Below the pieces are notes generated by a model that made no database searches, was not told where the DNA came from, and worked only from the letters and a program-made list of their open reading frames with translations. A DNA stretch of 32,713 bases from assembly GCA_945898055.1 (NCBI GenBank), contig CAMDGV010000051.1, forward strand, positions 1 through 32,713, given 5' to 3'. The stretch is from Akkermansia muciniphila (lineage in GTDB: Bacteria > Verrucomicrobiota > Verrucomicrobiia > Limisphaerales > UBA9464). The stretch's first letter is position 1. The number at the start of each line of letters is the position of its first letter. Of this stretch, positions 16,497 to 28,417 are shown one piece after another. The translations under genes were made by a program, and so were the position numbers.

Positions 16497-17255
16497 TCAT
16501 TGCGGATTGAAGGAAGCGGTATTGGTCCGCCAACGGTTGGAGGTGGCCCAAAGATTAATTGGGGCCAGACTTTTTCCATAGCGAAGGTACCGAACACTGC
16601 TGTCGACAAATGCGTAATTCGACCCCTTTCCTTTGGTGCTACCTGACCGCCCATGTCGTCCATGCTCCAATTCTTCAATATCGTCACCCAAAGCGCTAGC
16701 GAGGAGGTCCATGTGGAAGTGGCCGTGCGCTGGTGCATCGGAACGTTTCTCGCCAAAGATAATGGTTTCGGAAGGTTCGATGATGCCAGCATCGGGAACA
16801 CAATTGGTGACCGTGTGACTGAGGTAGTTTTTGAAGTCTTCAGGGGTCGAAATACTCTCAAACCAATCGTTCCAACCGTTCATAATATAACTGCGCGGAG
16901 CGTTGTCGGCGAGGTGGGTGGGATCGGGTGATCCAAAGGTGTGCGGCGGTTTTGGTCCATCACTGGGGCAGCGAAGAATTTTAACATCGACATAGCCGGG
17001 TTGCATCAGCGTCGGCCAAGCGGGTCGATAGGTGCGTGGAACCATTAGCCCAGCGAAATCAACTCGGTAGGTCGCATGCGCCAGTCCCATTTGACGGAGG
17101 TTGTTGACACAAGAAATTCGTTGGGCCCCACCTTTAGCACTGCCCAAAGAGGGAAGAAGCATTCCAGCGAGAATGGCGATAATGGCAATAACCACTAAAA
17201 GCTCGATCAAAGTGAACGCTTGAACCGTCGAGGTCGTTGATTTCTTCACGGACAT
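16497..17255 (-). CDS. Prepilin-type (type II pseudopilin-like) exported protein
   Basis: A 252-residue protein with a prepilin peptidase leader and N-terminal methylation motif, [18 protein letters not shown], starting at residue 14, then [10 protein letters not shown] and the conserved CVNNLRQMG. The C-terminal part contains [16 protein letters not shown], a variant of the F-x-DGSV element of the DUF1559-like heads. Such paralogues are very numerous in Verrucomicrobiota and Planctomycetes; no secretion or pilus genes lie nearby, so its partner machine is unknown. The first ATG at 17255 leaves a short Lys-containing leader, which suits prepilin peptidase. The 206 bases between argB and its stop hold no recognised feature. 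Confidence 0.85.
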   Translation of the reverse strand: MSVKKSTTSTVQAFTLIELLVVIAIIAILAGMLLPSLGSAKGGAQRISCVNNLRQMGLAHATYRVDFAGLMVPRTYRPAWPTLMQPGYVDVKILRCPSDGPKPPHTFGSPDPTHLADNAPRSYIMNGWNDWFESISTPEDFKNYLSHTVTNCVPDAGIIEPSETIIFGEKRSDAPAHGHFHMDLLASALGDDIEELEHGRHGRSGSTKGKGSNYAFVDSSVRYLRYGKSLAPINLWATSNRWRTNTASFNPQ

Positions 17256-17353
17256 TTTTTCCCCGACTCAATCAATGTGAAGAAGCTTCAAAAAAAGTTC
17301 GAAGAGGGTGGCTTCATTTCGCGTCAGGAGAATTTCTGTCTTGGCCTTGTTTC

Positions 17354-19186
17354 ATGCATCCTCTTCCCAATTTAATACGATCAATCGCACTCGTTTTATG
17401 GTTCGTTGGGGTCGTGCGTGCGGAGTCGATCCCGCATTGGGCCTTTCAACCGCCGGTTTCGCAACGGGTGCCTGTGGTCAGCAAACCCCATGGGATTCGG
17501 ACCCCAGTCGATGCGTTTATCGGCGATCGATTGGTTAAAGAAGGCATTAAACCGTCCGGGCCAGCGGATCGAGTGACTTTGTACCGCCGATTAGCTCTGG
17601 ATTTGACGGGTCTGCCGCCACCACCTGAAGAGGTCGATGCCTTTGTTGGAGACCGAACTGAGGGGGCTTATGAGCGTCAAGTGGAGCGATTGCTGAATTC
17701 GCCTCGATTTGGGGAGAGGTGGGCGAGGCATTGGCTCGATTTGGCTCGGTATGCGGATAGCAGCGGCTATCAGGTGGACCGCGAGCGACCTTGGGCTTGG
17801 GTTTATCGGGATTGGGTGGTTCGTTCGTTCAATCGAGATCAAGGTTTTGATCGATTCAGCCTAGAGCAACTTGCGGGAGATTTGCTCTATGAGGAGGAGC
17901 GGACGCCGAGGGGCGATCCCGATTTATTGATTGCAGGGGGATTTCATCGGATGGCTTTAAGCAACCATGAGGACGGCATTGATGCCGCTGAATTTGCGGT
18001 TCGGACCCAAGTAGACCGAGTCGCTACCACTGGAACAGCTTGGATGGGATTAACCTTGGGGTGCGCTGAGTGTCACTCGCATAAATACGACCCGATCAGC
18101 CAACGGGAGTTTTATCAATTTTTCGCCTTTTTTAACACCGCCGAAGAGGCGGACCCGACGGTGGCACCTGGGGTGACTGCGTACAGTTTTCGTCAACGGC
18201 GAGAGCCCTTAAAGACCTTTGTGCATGTTCGGGGTGATTTTCGGCGACACGGGGAGGAAGTTCGGCCTGGATTTTTGCTGGGAGTGACATCGATAAAGCA
18301 GGTGGTGGCGTCTGCCCCGACTCGTTTGGATCTAGCCCGTTGGATCGTATCGTCAGAAAATCCACTCACGGCTCGGGTGGCAGTGAATCAAATTTGGCTC
18401 CATTTGTTTGGGCGAGGATTGGTGTCGACAACCGAGGACTTCGGGATTCGCGGGGAGGCTCCGTCGCACCCAGAGTTACTCGATTGGTTGGCAACTGAGT
18501 TTATTCGGTCTGGTTGGAGCCGTAAGCATCTTATCCGACTCATTGTCTGTTCTGCCACTTATAAGCAATCGTCAGAGGTACGATTGGAATTAAAGGAAAG
18601 AGATCCGGAGAATCGCTTATTGGCGCGGCAAAATCGGATTCGGTTGGAAGGAGAGGTTTTGAGAGATAGTGCATTGGCGGCAGGCGGAGTGCTGAATTTG
18701 GAACTCGGTGGACCCGCGTTTCGCGCAGAAATGCCCGAGGATGTGAAGTGGTTGGGAACAGCAGGCGCTTGGAGTTGGAAGGATGATACTGGGCCGATGT
18801 TGAATCGTCGGAGTCTTTATATGTATTCACAGCGGACCGTGCCGCATCCCTTACTGCCGGTTTTTGATCAAGCAAATCCGAACGAAGCCTGCACGCGGCG
18901 GGAACGTTCGAATACGCCACTTCAGGCCCTGACGCTTCTCAATAATAGCACCTTTGTTGACTCCGCACGGTCGCTGGCTCAGCTATTGGCCAGCCAGAAC
19001 CCTGCAAATCCAAAGGGGCAGATTCGAGAGGCATTTCGACGTTGTCTCGGGCGGAATCCGGGTCGTAGTGAAGTCATTCGTTTGGACGCGCTTTTCAAGC
19101 AGGTGCAGCGAATTGATCCTTCCCAAGCCTTGTTCATGGTGGTGCAGATAGTGATGAACTTGGATGAATTTCAAAATCGCGACTGA
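17354..19186 (+). CDS. DUF1549/DUF1553 (PSCyt2-PSD1) exported protein
   Basis: A 610-residue protein from ATG 17354, where a signal peptide starts (MHPLPNLIRSIALVLWFVGV, then VRAES); the longer frame from 17237 would overlap the pseudopilin start and lacks a signal. Residues about 40-260 are the DUF1549 (PSCyt2) domain with DRVTLYRRLALDLTGLPP and RWARHWLDLARYADSSGYQ; residues about 330-580 are DUF1553 (PSD1) with NPLTARVAVNQIWLHLFGRG and NTPLQALTLLNNSTFV. GCAECHSHKYDP carries a CxxCH sequence that could bind heme c. Family proteins often have an N-terminal cytochrome domain and a long middle section; both are missing here, so this is a compact version. It is followed after 30 bases by the DUF1501 gene, the usual partner. 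Biochemical function unknown. Confidence 0.87.
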   Translation: MHPLPNLIRSIALVLWFVGVVRAESIPHWAFQPPVSQRVPVVSKPHGIRTPVDAFIGDRLVKEGIKPSGPADRVTLYRRLALDLTGLPPPPEEVDAFVGDRTEGAYERQVERLLNSPRFGERWARHWLDLARYADSSGYQVDRERPWAWVYRDWVVRSFNRDQGFDRFSLEQLAGDLLYEEERTPRGDPDLLIAGGFHRMALSNHEDGIDAAEFAVRTQVDRVATTGTAWMGLTLGCAECHSHKYDPISQREFYQFFAFFNTAEEADPTVAPGVTAYSFRQRREPLKTFVHVRGDFRRHGEEVRPGFLLGVTSIKQVVASAPTRLDLARWIVSSENPLTARVAVNQIWLHLFGRGLVSTTEDFGIRGEAPSHPELLDWLATEFIRSGWSRKHLIRLIVCSATYKQSSEVRLELKERDPENRLLARQNRIRLEGEVLRDSALAAGGVLNLELGGPAFRAEMPEDVKWLGTAGAWSWKDDTGPMLNRRSLYMYSQRTVPHPLLPVFDQANPNEACTRRERSNTPLQALTLLNNSTFVDSARSLAQLLASQNPANPKGQIREAFRRCLGRNPGRSEVIRLDALFKQVQRIDPSQALFMVVQIVMNLDEFQNRD

Positions 19187-19216
19187 TGGGTGCCTGGAAA
19201 TCAGATCTATTGAAGC

Positions 19217-20686
19217 ATGAGTCCTGCTGAACACATTTTATTAACTCGCCGAGATTTCTTGGTGAACGCTTCACGGGGAATTGGAGGATTGGCGTTGTCA
19301 GCGTTGTTTGCTCAAGACGGTTTGCTGGCGGCATCGACGGCACCAAAGGCGCTTCAGGGGCCTCATTTCATTCCCCGCGCTAAAAATTGCATCTTTCTCT
19401 ACATGGAAGGTGGAGTAAGTCAGATCGATCTATTTGATCCCAAGCCCCGTTTAGTCGAATTAAACGGGCAAAAGATACCGGAATCTCTCACCAAGGAGGT
19501 GCGGTTTGCTTTCATTCAAAAGGAGAGCGCCTTGTTGATGGGATCACCCCATTCTTTTCGCCGTTATGGGGTCTGTGGGATGGAGATGAGTGGTTTGCTC
19601 CCTCATTTAGGAAGCTGTGCCGACGATATTGCCTTGGTTCGATCGATGCATACTGAGGCGTTTAATCATCATCCAGGCGAACTTTTGATGTATTCAGGGT
19701 CGATGATGCTCGGCCGACCGAGCCTCGGGGCATGGGTAAATTATGCTTTAGGAAGTCCCTCACGCAATTTGCCTGGATACGTTGTTTTGACTGCTGGCCG
19801 GGCGCCGAGCGGGGGAAATACGCTTTTTCAGAGCGGCTTTTTGCCCTCAAATCATTCGGGTGTGCTGTTCCGTTCGCGAGGAGAACCGGTTCAGGATTTG
19901 GACAATCCTGAGGGAATCACAGCCAAGATGCGCCACCATGGACTGAGTGCCTTGAGTGAACTCAACGCGATGCGGGGAAAGACGGTGGGCGATTCTGAAA
20001 TTGCAGCGCGAATTGAGAACTATGAGTTAGCGGCTCGTATGCAATTAGCGGTGCCGGACCTGACTGATCTCAGTTCTGAAACGGCCCTAACCCGCAGCGC
20101 CTACGGTGTAGACCGAGATGAGGGCGGGTTGAAAACACAACGCGGCGGTAGTGGGGATGCCCCGGGTATTTTTTCAAAAAATTGCCTGATGGCGCGTCGT
20201 TTGGTGGAGCGCGGAGTTCGGTTTGTCGCAATTCATCACGCGTCGTGGGATCACCACAATGATCTAGACTCGGATCTTCAGTACAATTGCCGGGTTGTTG
20301 ATCAACCGGTAGCGGCACTTCTCAAGGATCTAAAACAGCGAGGATTGCTCGAGGACACCTTGATCATCTGGGCCAGCGAATTTGGTCGGACCCCTCTTGG
20401 GGAAAATCGAGTTGGATTTGGCGGACGCGTGTCCGGACGGGACCATCATCCGTCTGCTTTTAGCGTCTGGTTAGCTGGAGGTGGGGTCCGCGGTGGTCAG
20501 GTGATAGGTTCTACCGATGAACTAGGTATGAGGATTACCGATGAACCTGTGCATGTTCACGATCTTCATGCGACGGTACTCAATCAGTTTGGTTTGGATC
20601 ATGAGCGACTGACCTATCGTTTTCAGGGTCGCGACTTCCGTCTCACAGATGTCGCAGGAAAAGTAGTTCGCCGATTGGTGTCATGA
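19217..20686 (+). CDS. DUF1501 family protein, Tat-exported
   Basis: A 489-residue protein with a twin-arginine signal (TRRDFLVNASRGIGGLALSA), so it is exported folded. The domain is of the DUF1501 type, distantly related to sulfatases and alkaline phosphatases: CIFLYMEGGVSQIDLFDPKP at the start, FNHHPGELLMYSGSMMLGRP in the middle, IWASEFGRTP and GRDHHPSAFSVWLAGGG towards the end. The repeated His and Asp residues would suit a metal site. It directly follows the DUF1549/DUF1553 gene, a pairing found in large numbers in Planctomycetes and Verrucomicrobiota and associated with polysaccharide use. Substrate unknown. Confidence 0.88.
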   Translation: MSPAEHILLTRRDFLVNASRGIGGLALSALFAQDGLLAASTAPKALQGPHFIPRAKNCIFLYMEGGVSQIDLFDPKPRLVELNGQKIPESLTKEVRFAFIQKESALLMGSPHSFRRYGVCGMEMSGLLPHLGSCADDIALVRSMHTEAFNHHPGELLMYSGSMMLGRPSLGAWVNYALGSPSRNLPGYVVLTAGRAPSGGNTLFQSGFLPSNHSGVLFRSRGEPVQDLDNPEGITAKMRHHGLSALSELNAMRGKTVGDSEIAARIENYELAARMQLAVPDLTDLSSETALTRSAYGVDRDEGGLKTQRGGSGDAPGIFSKNCLMARRLVERGVRFVAIHHASWDHHNDLDSDLQYNCRVVDQPVAALLKDLKQRGLLEDTLIIWASEFGRTPLGENRVGFGGRVSGRDHHPSAFSVWLAGGGVRGGQVIGSTDELGMRITDEPVHVHDLHATVLNQFGLDHERLTYRFQGRDFRLTDVAGKVVRRLVS

Positions 20687-20701
20687 CCTTGGGTTTTTGA
20701 G

Positions 20702-20952
20702 TTAGAAAAAATCTTCCTCGATGAGACCAAGAAGGCGATTTGAAAAAGGAAGTTTTTTGAAAAAAGAAGCCTCCGTGATCTCGGCAAAAATGGGGACTTG
20801 GACTTCCTCAAATCTCTCGATTTCTTCACGAATTTTGTTCAGAGGGATATTTTGAATCTGGCGGCTTCTTCATCGGTCGTTTCACGCCTGAAAAGTTCCT
20901 GTAATTTCAGATCTCGGATAACGAAATCAAGGACCCTTAAATCCCCTCCCAT
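20702..20952 (-). pseudogene. Small unknown gene, frameshifted by one base
   Basis: ATG at 20952 has a close ribosome binding site (AGGAG four bases upstream) and in-frame stops before it. The first frame reads MGGDLRVLDFVIRDLKLQEL and on to RETTDEEAARFK, then meets TGA. In the next frame the sequence continues naturally as NIPLNKIREEIERFEEVQVP and on through FFKKLPFSNRLLGLIEEDFF to a stop at 20702. Adding one A to the four-A run at 20850-20853 (minus strand) joins both into an 83-residue protein. The charged, helix-like, balanced composition argues for a real gene. Either a recent pseudogene or an indel in the sequence; no family recognised. It lies convergent with the DUF1501 gene and divergent from smc. 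Confidence 0.5.
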
Positions 20953-21181
20953 TCTCCTGCACTTATGAAGTCATCAGAGTTCCTTTTGAGCTCGGTAGTG
21001 ACTGATTTTAGGGTAGAGAGAGTGACTTGACCTCATGAGGTGTGCTGAGGAGGTCGGCGGGAGTCAGAACCTTTCGCTAAAAGGCAATCAGGATCTTTTT
21101 ATTTGGTTGTGAATAACTCCTCCCGCCGGAGAGGGCTTCACTCTTGCCAGCCTGAGGGAAGGTCCGTCCAATGGGGAACAG

Positions 21182-24100
21182 ATGTATCTCAAAAACCTGA
21201 CAGCGTTAGGGTTCAAGAGTTTTGCCGACAAGACGGTCCTAAACTTCCAGGAGGGAGTGACGGCGATTGTGGGGCCAAACGGGTGTGGAAAATCGAATGT
21301 TTCTGACGCGATTCGCTGGGTTTTAGGTGAGCAATCAGCCAAGGCACTACGAGGTGGTGAGATGTCGGATGTCATTTTTAATGGCACAGATACTCGAAAG
21401 CCGATGGGGATGGCTGAGGTATCGTTGACCTTAGGTGGGGTGGATGGAGATCCGTTACGTGCAGCAGGTATTGCAGTCGAGTTTAACGAAGTCACTTTGA
21501 CCCGCCGAGTCTTTCGAGATGGAGGCAGCGAATACTTTCTGAACAAAACAGCCTGTCGCCTTCGTGACATCCAACAGTTTTTTGCTGGGACCGGTATGGG
21601 CAAGGCCAGTTACTCGATTATGGCCCAGGGCAACATCACTCAAATTCTTTCGAGTAAACCAGACGATCGCCGCTTGGTTTTTGAGGAGGCGGCGGGCATT
21701 ACTCGGTTTAAGCAGCAGAAGAGGGAATCCCTAAGGAAATTGGAGGCAACCGAGCAGAACCTCTTGCGGGTCGATGATTTGGTCCGTGAGGTAAAACGCC
21801 AGATTGGATCTCTCCAAAGACAGGCAGGCAAGGCCCGGCGCTTCAAATCGATTCAGGTGGAGTTGCAGCATCTAGAAACCCAACTAGCTCGTCATCAATT
21901 TGATGTTCTCACCCTGGAAATTGCGCAGAAAAAGGAGGCGTCAGAACGTTCGACCTTCGAGTTGGAAGTGGGACAAGAGACGGTGACCCGTTTAGAAGCG
22001 GAAGTTCTTAAGTTACGCCATCAGTTGTCGGAGTTGGATCAGAGTATTTCTCTTCAACAACAGGGAGCCTTGGAGTTGAAAGCGGAGAGTGAGCGTCAGG
22101 AGAATACCATCGGTTTTAATGAGTTGCGAATGGCCGAATTGTCGGAACAAAACTCGAAAGCCGCTCAAGATATCACCCAATACAGTGAACGCCGCTCCAT
22201 TGCTGAGGTTGAATTGGAGATGGCTGTTGAACGAGCGGATATTTCTCGCGTTGCAGTGGAAGCATTACGGGCTGATTTGACGGTCAAGCGCGACTTCCTT
22301 TCGCGGGTGGAACAGGATCTTTCGGGAAAACAAGTGGAGCTCAGTCAAGCCCAGAGCGGCGCCCTTGCTGCGACCCAAGGATTGGGACGTATTCGTAATG
22401 ATATTAACCAACTCGCGGTTCAACTCGAGGGCAACGTAGTGCGTTTGGAGCGGTTGAGTTCGGAAAAAATTCAGTTCGAAGAAGAGAACCTGCGATTGGA
22501 GGCTCGAACGGTGGAATTTACCCTCCAAGTGGAGGAAGAAAAGGAGCGCGTTCAGACCTCGCGCTTGACCCTAGAGGAGCGGCGATATCAGTTGGGTGAA
22601 GTTCGCGAAGATATTCAAAGAGCAAGCCACTCTTTGGACAGCTTGTTACAGCAGCAAGCCGGTAAGATATCTCGGTTCAATTTGCTAGAGCAACTGGACA
22701 CCCAGCATGAGGGGTTTGCGGTTGGGGCTTTAGCCGCTCTGAAACAGAGTCGTCATGTTTTGGGATCCTTGGCCGACCGCATTCGGGTCTCCGACCCCTA
22801 TGTGACCGCTGTGGAGGCTGCCCTCGGTGCGAATCTGCAATTGGTGCTCACCAGCGAAGCGAGCGAAGCTTCCGAAATTTTGGCTGACTTGGCGGCCAAT
22901 AAAAAAGGTCGGGCCAGTATTGCTGCTCTTTCGTTGGCACCGGGACTTTTCGAGGAAGGCACTTCCCTCCCCTTGGGAACGATTGCGGCTTTGTCGGTTG
23001 TGACGGTCGAAGAATCGATTCGTGCGTTGGTCACGGCCCTACTCGGCAGAACTTTGATCGTCTCGGATATGGCCGCTGCCGCCAAGGCTTTCCAAAATGG
23101 CGGGGCGGGATTTGATTATGTGACCTCGACCGGTGACCTGCTTGATCGCCGAGGCATTTTCACCGGTGGAGCCCAAGCTTCCTCGGGGCAGGCTGCGGCC
23201 AGTATTTTAGGTCGTAAAAATCTCATTGCCGAAATTCAGTTGGAATTATTGAACCTCCAAGCTGCTGCGACCGAGGCCGCTGGTTTGAAGACTTCCCTCC
23301 AGGCCGAACAAGCGACTCTTCAGTCGAGCTTGGAACAGGTTCGAATGGAGTTGTCGCAGCAAGAGGTGGCGGTGGCGACTCGACAGGGGGAATTTAATGC
23401 CGTGCGATCAGCTCGCCAAGCCTTGGAATTGCGTTTGGATCAAACCGACCGTGAACTGGGTCTCTTGGGAGCGCAGGAAGTAACTCACCTTCAGAAACGT
23501 GAGTCTTTGGCTGCTCAAGTCGCAGAATTCGAACTACGCGAGCACCATGCTACCGGTAAGGTGACTGAGTTAAGTGTGGCCGTTGAGGACCTGCGCTGTC
23601 GTCGAGATACAGCCAATCAGGCTTACAATGACTCCAAGGTTGCCTTTGCCACTGAGGAACAGTTACTGAGCTCACATCTCAAGCAGCGAGCGCCATTGGA
23701 GTTGCGGATCAACGAGTTGCTTTCGGCAGTGGCGCGCCTTGAGAACGATCGAGGACAGTTCAATGATCGACGTGCCAACTTTGAAGCGGGGATCGGCCAA
23801 TGCCGACACAAGGTGGAACTGTTGAGGGTGGAACGGTCCACTCTAGCAAATCAGATAGCTCAGTTGGGTAACGACCGGAAGTTTGTCGAAGGCGAGATTC
23901 AAAGTCGTGAAGACCAACTCAGGGAGCGTCGTTTGAAGGTAACTTCTTTGCACAATCTAAGAGCTCAGTTGGAGGTCGAACTCGCGCAGAGAGTCATTAC
24001 TTTACAAAATCTAGGTGAACGTATTCAGATCAAATATCAGGTGGCCTTGGAGACTATTCGAGGCGAGGGGCTCCGCATTACCTCTGCGGATGACGGGCAA

Positions 24101-24904
24101 CCCAAGATTGAGACCGTGACAGATGAAGAAATGGTCGCCTCGAATTTAGTCACAGATTGGGAAATTGTGGCGGCGCAGGTGATTAGTCTGCAGAAAAAAA
24201 TCGATGATATCGGACCGGTGAATCTGGTGGCGATTGCCGACTATGAGGAGGCGGAACAGCGCTACACTTTTCTTCAGGCTCAGTGTGATGATTTAGTCAA
24301 AGCCAAGGCCGAACTCGTTGAGGTGATTAACCGGATCAATACCGAGACCAAGACCTTGTTCATCGATACTTTTGAAAAGATCCGTTTGAACTTTCAGTCG
24401 ATGTTCACTGAAATGTTTGGAGGTGGAAAAGCGGACTTGAAGTTAACCGAGTCAGAAGATGTTTTGGAGGCCGGTATCGAAATTGTGGCTAAGCCGCCAG
24501 GGAAGCAATTACAGACCATTTCCCTGCTGTCAGGCGGTGAACAAACCATGACTGCGGTCGCGTTGCTCTTCGCCATTTATCAAGTGAAACCATCTCCATT
24601 CTGCGTGCTAGACGAGTTGGATGCGCCTTTGGATGAGTCAAATATTCTGCGTTTTACTACGGTCTTGAAACGCTTTTTGGACCATAGCCAATTCGTGGTG
24701 ATCACCCATAATAAGCGGACGATTGGCATGGCCGATATTCTCTATGGTGTGACTATGCAGGAGCGGGGTGTCAGTAAGATCGTGAGTGTTCGGTTTAACC
24801 GAGACGAGGGATCCCCTGAACGCGTAACTGAAACGGCTAATCCCCCCCTCGCAGTACCGCATTCGGAATTACCCTTGGAGGGAGATCAGGTGCTGGCACG
24901 GTAA
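21182..24904 (+). CDS. smc: Chromosome segregation ATPase SMC
   Basis: A 1240-residue condensin subunit. The N-terminal ATPase half has Walker A GPNGCGKSN at residues 31-39 and FNGTDTRKPMGMAEV; two long coiled-coil arms (about 165-500 and 665-1000, rich in Glu, Gln, Arg, Leu) flank a hinge (about 505-660, with HEGFAVGALAALKQ and DYVTSTGDLLDRRGIFTGG). The C-terminal half carries signature LSGGEQTMTAVALLFA and Walker B FCVLDELDAPLDESN. Length and order are standard for bacterial SMC, which dimerises at the hinge and works with ScpA/ScpB in chromosome organisation; those genes are not here. A GGGGA precedes the ATG. Upstream, 20953-21181 contains a 12 bp palindrome ACCTCATGAGGT (21030-21041) but no other signal. 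Confidence 0.94.
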   Translation: MYLKNLTALGFKSFADKTVLNFQEGVTAIVGPNGCGKSNVSDAIRWVLGEQSAKALRGGEMSDVIFNGTDTRKPMGMAEVSLTLGGVDGDPLRAAGIAVEFNEVTLTRRVFRDGGSEYFLNKTACRLRDIQQFFAGTGMGKASYSIMAQGNITQILSSKPDDRRLVFEEAAGITRFKQQKRESLRKLEATEQNLLRVDDLVREVKRQIGSLQRQAGKARRFKSIQVELQHLETQLARHQFDVLTLEIAQKKEASERSTFELEVGQETVTRLEAEVLKLRHQLSELDQSISLQQQGALELKAESERQENTIGFNELRMAELSEQNSKAAQDITQYSERRSIAEVELEMAVERADISRVAVEALRADLTVKRDFLSRVEQDLSGKQVELSQAQSGALAATQGLGRIRNDINQLAVQLEGNVVRLERLSSEKIQFEEENLRLEARTVEFTLQVEEEKERVQTSRLTLEERRYQLGEVREDIQRASHSLDSLLQQQAGKISRFNLLEQLDTQHEGFAVGALAALKQSRHVLGSLADRIRVSDPYVTAVEAALGANLQLVLTSEASEASEILADLAANKKGRASIAALSLAPGLFEEGTSLPLGTIAALSVVTVEESIRALVTALLGRTLIVSDMAAAAKAFQNGGAGFDYVTSTGDLLDRRGIFTGGAQASSGQAAASILGRKNLIAEIQLELLNLQAAATEAAGLKTSLQAEQATLQSSLEQVRMELSQQEVAVATRQGEFNAVRSARQALELRLDQTDRELGLLGAQEVTHLQKRESLAAQVAEFELREHHATGKVTELSVAVEDLRCRRDTANQAYNDSKVAFATEEQLLSSHLKQRAPLELRINELLSAVARLENDRGQFNDRRANFEAGIGQCRHKVELLRVERSTLANQIAQLGNDRKFVEGEIQSREDQLRERRLKVTSLHNLRAQLEVELAQRVITLQNLGERIQIKYQVALETIRGEGLRITSADDGQPKIETVTDEEMVASNLVTDWEIVAAQVISLQKKIDDIGPVNLVAIADYEEAEQRYTFLQAQCDDLVKAKAELVEVINRINTETKTLFIDTFEKIRLNFQSMFTEMFGGGKADLKLTESEDVLEAGIEIVAKPPGKQLQTISLLSGGEQTMTAVALLFAIYQVKPSPFCVLDELDAPLDESNILRFTTVLKRFLDHSQFVVITHNKRTIGMADILYGVTMQERGVSKIVSVRFNRDEGSPERVTETANPPLAVPHSELPLEGDQVLAR

Positions 24905-24908
24905 CTGA

Positions 24909-24945
24909 CTGATAGAAAATTGCTTTTTTGACGTGGAGGGAAAAA
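24909..24945 (+). repeat. Border repeat, copy 5
   Basis: Forward copy: CTGATAGAAAATTG, T-run, GACGTGGAGG, GAAAAA. It starts five bases after the smc stop codon and its A-rich end runs directly into the transketolase scrap. Confidence 0.75.
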
Positions 24946-25176
24946 TGCCTCGACCTCAGCCTGCACCACCCGGACGTCCGGTTCATCGGCGACCTCGGCA
25001 ATGCGCTGGCTGAGAAGCTGGCGGAGGCGAATTTCAGCACGCCAAAGCGGTTCAAGCGCATTGGGATTCCAGATGGGTTCCCGGACAAGGAGGGCTCGCA
25101 AGCGACTCTACTCGCGCGGTATGGCAGTACGGCAGAGGGATCCGTGGCGGAGGTTCGGAAGCTGCTGGGGCGTTAG
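24946..25176 (+). pseudogene. Transketolase C-terminal fragment
   Basis: About 76 codons ending in a normal stop at 25176. The translation FIGDLGNALAEKLAEANFST, KRFKRIGIPDGFPDKEGSQA and LLARYGSTAEGSVAEVRKLL matches the end of the C-terminal domain of transketolase-type thiamine-diphosphate enzymes (the GLG..AE.LAE helix and the IPD.FP..YGSQ..L..RYG segment). The rest of the gene is absent and the 5' edge is exactly the border repeat, so it cannot function. It is GC-richer than smc. Confidence 0.65.
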
Positions 25177-25204
25177 TCCCACATCCAACGCAGCTTGCCC
25201 CTGC

Positions 25205-28411
<3,207 letters not shown>

Positions 28412-28417
28412 GGCGCG

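Noticed and set aside
21030-21041. Perfect 12 bp palindrome ACCTCATGAGGT upstream of smc as an operator
   Set aside because: A single short palindrome of this length can occur by chance and there is no second copy or clear promoter next to it.
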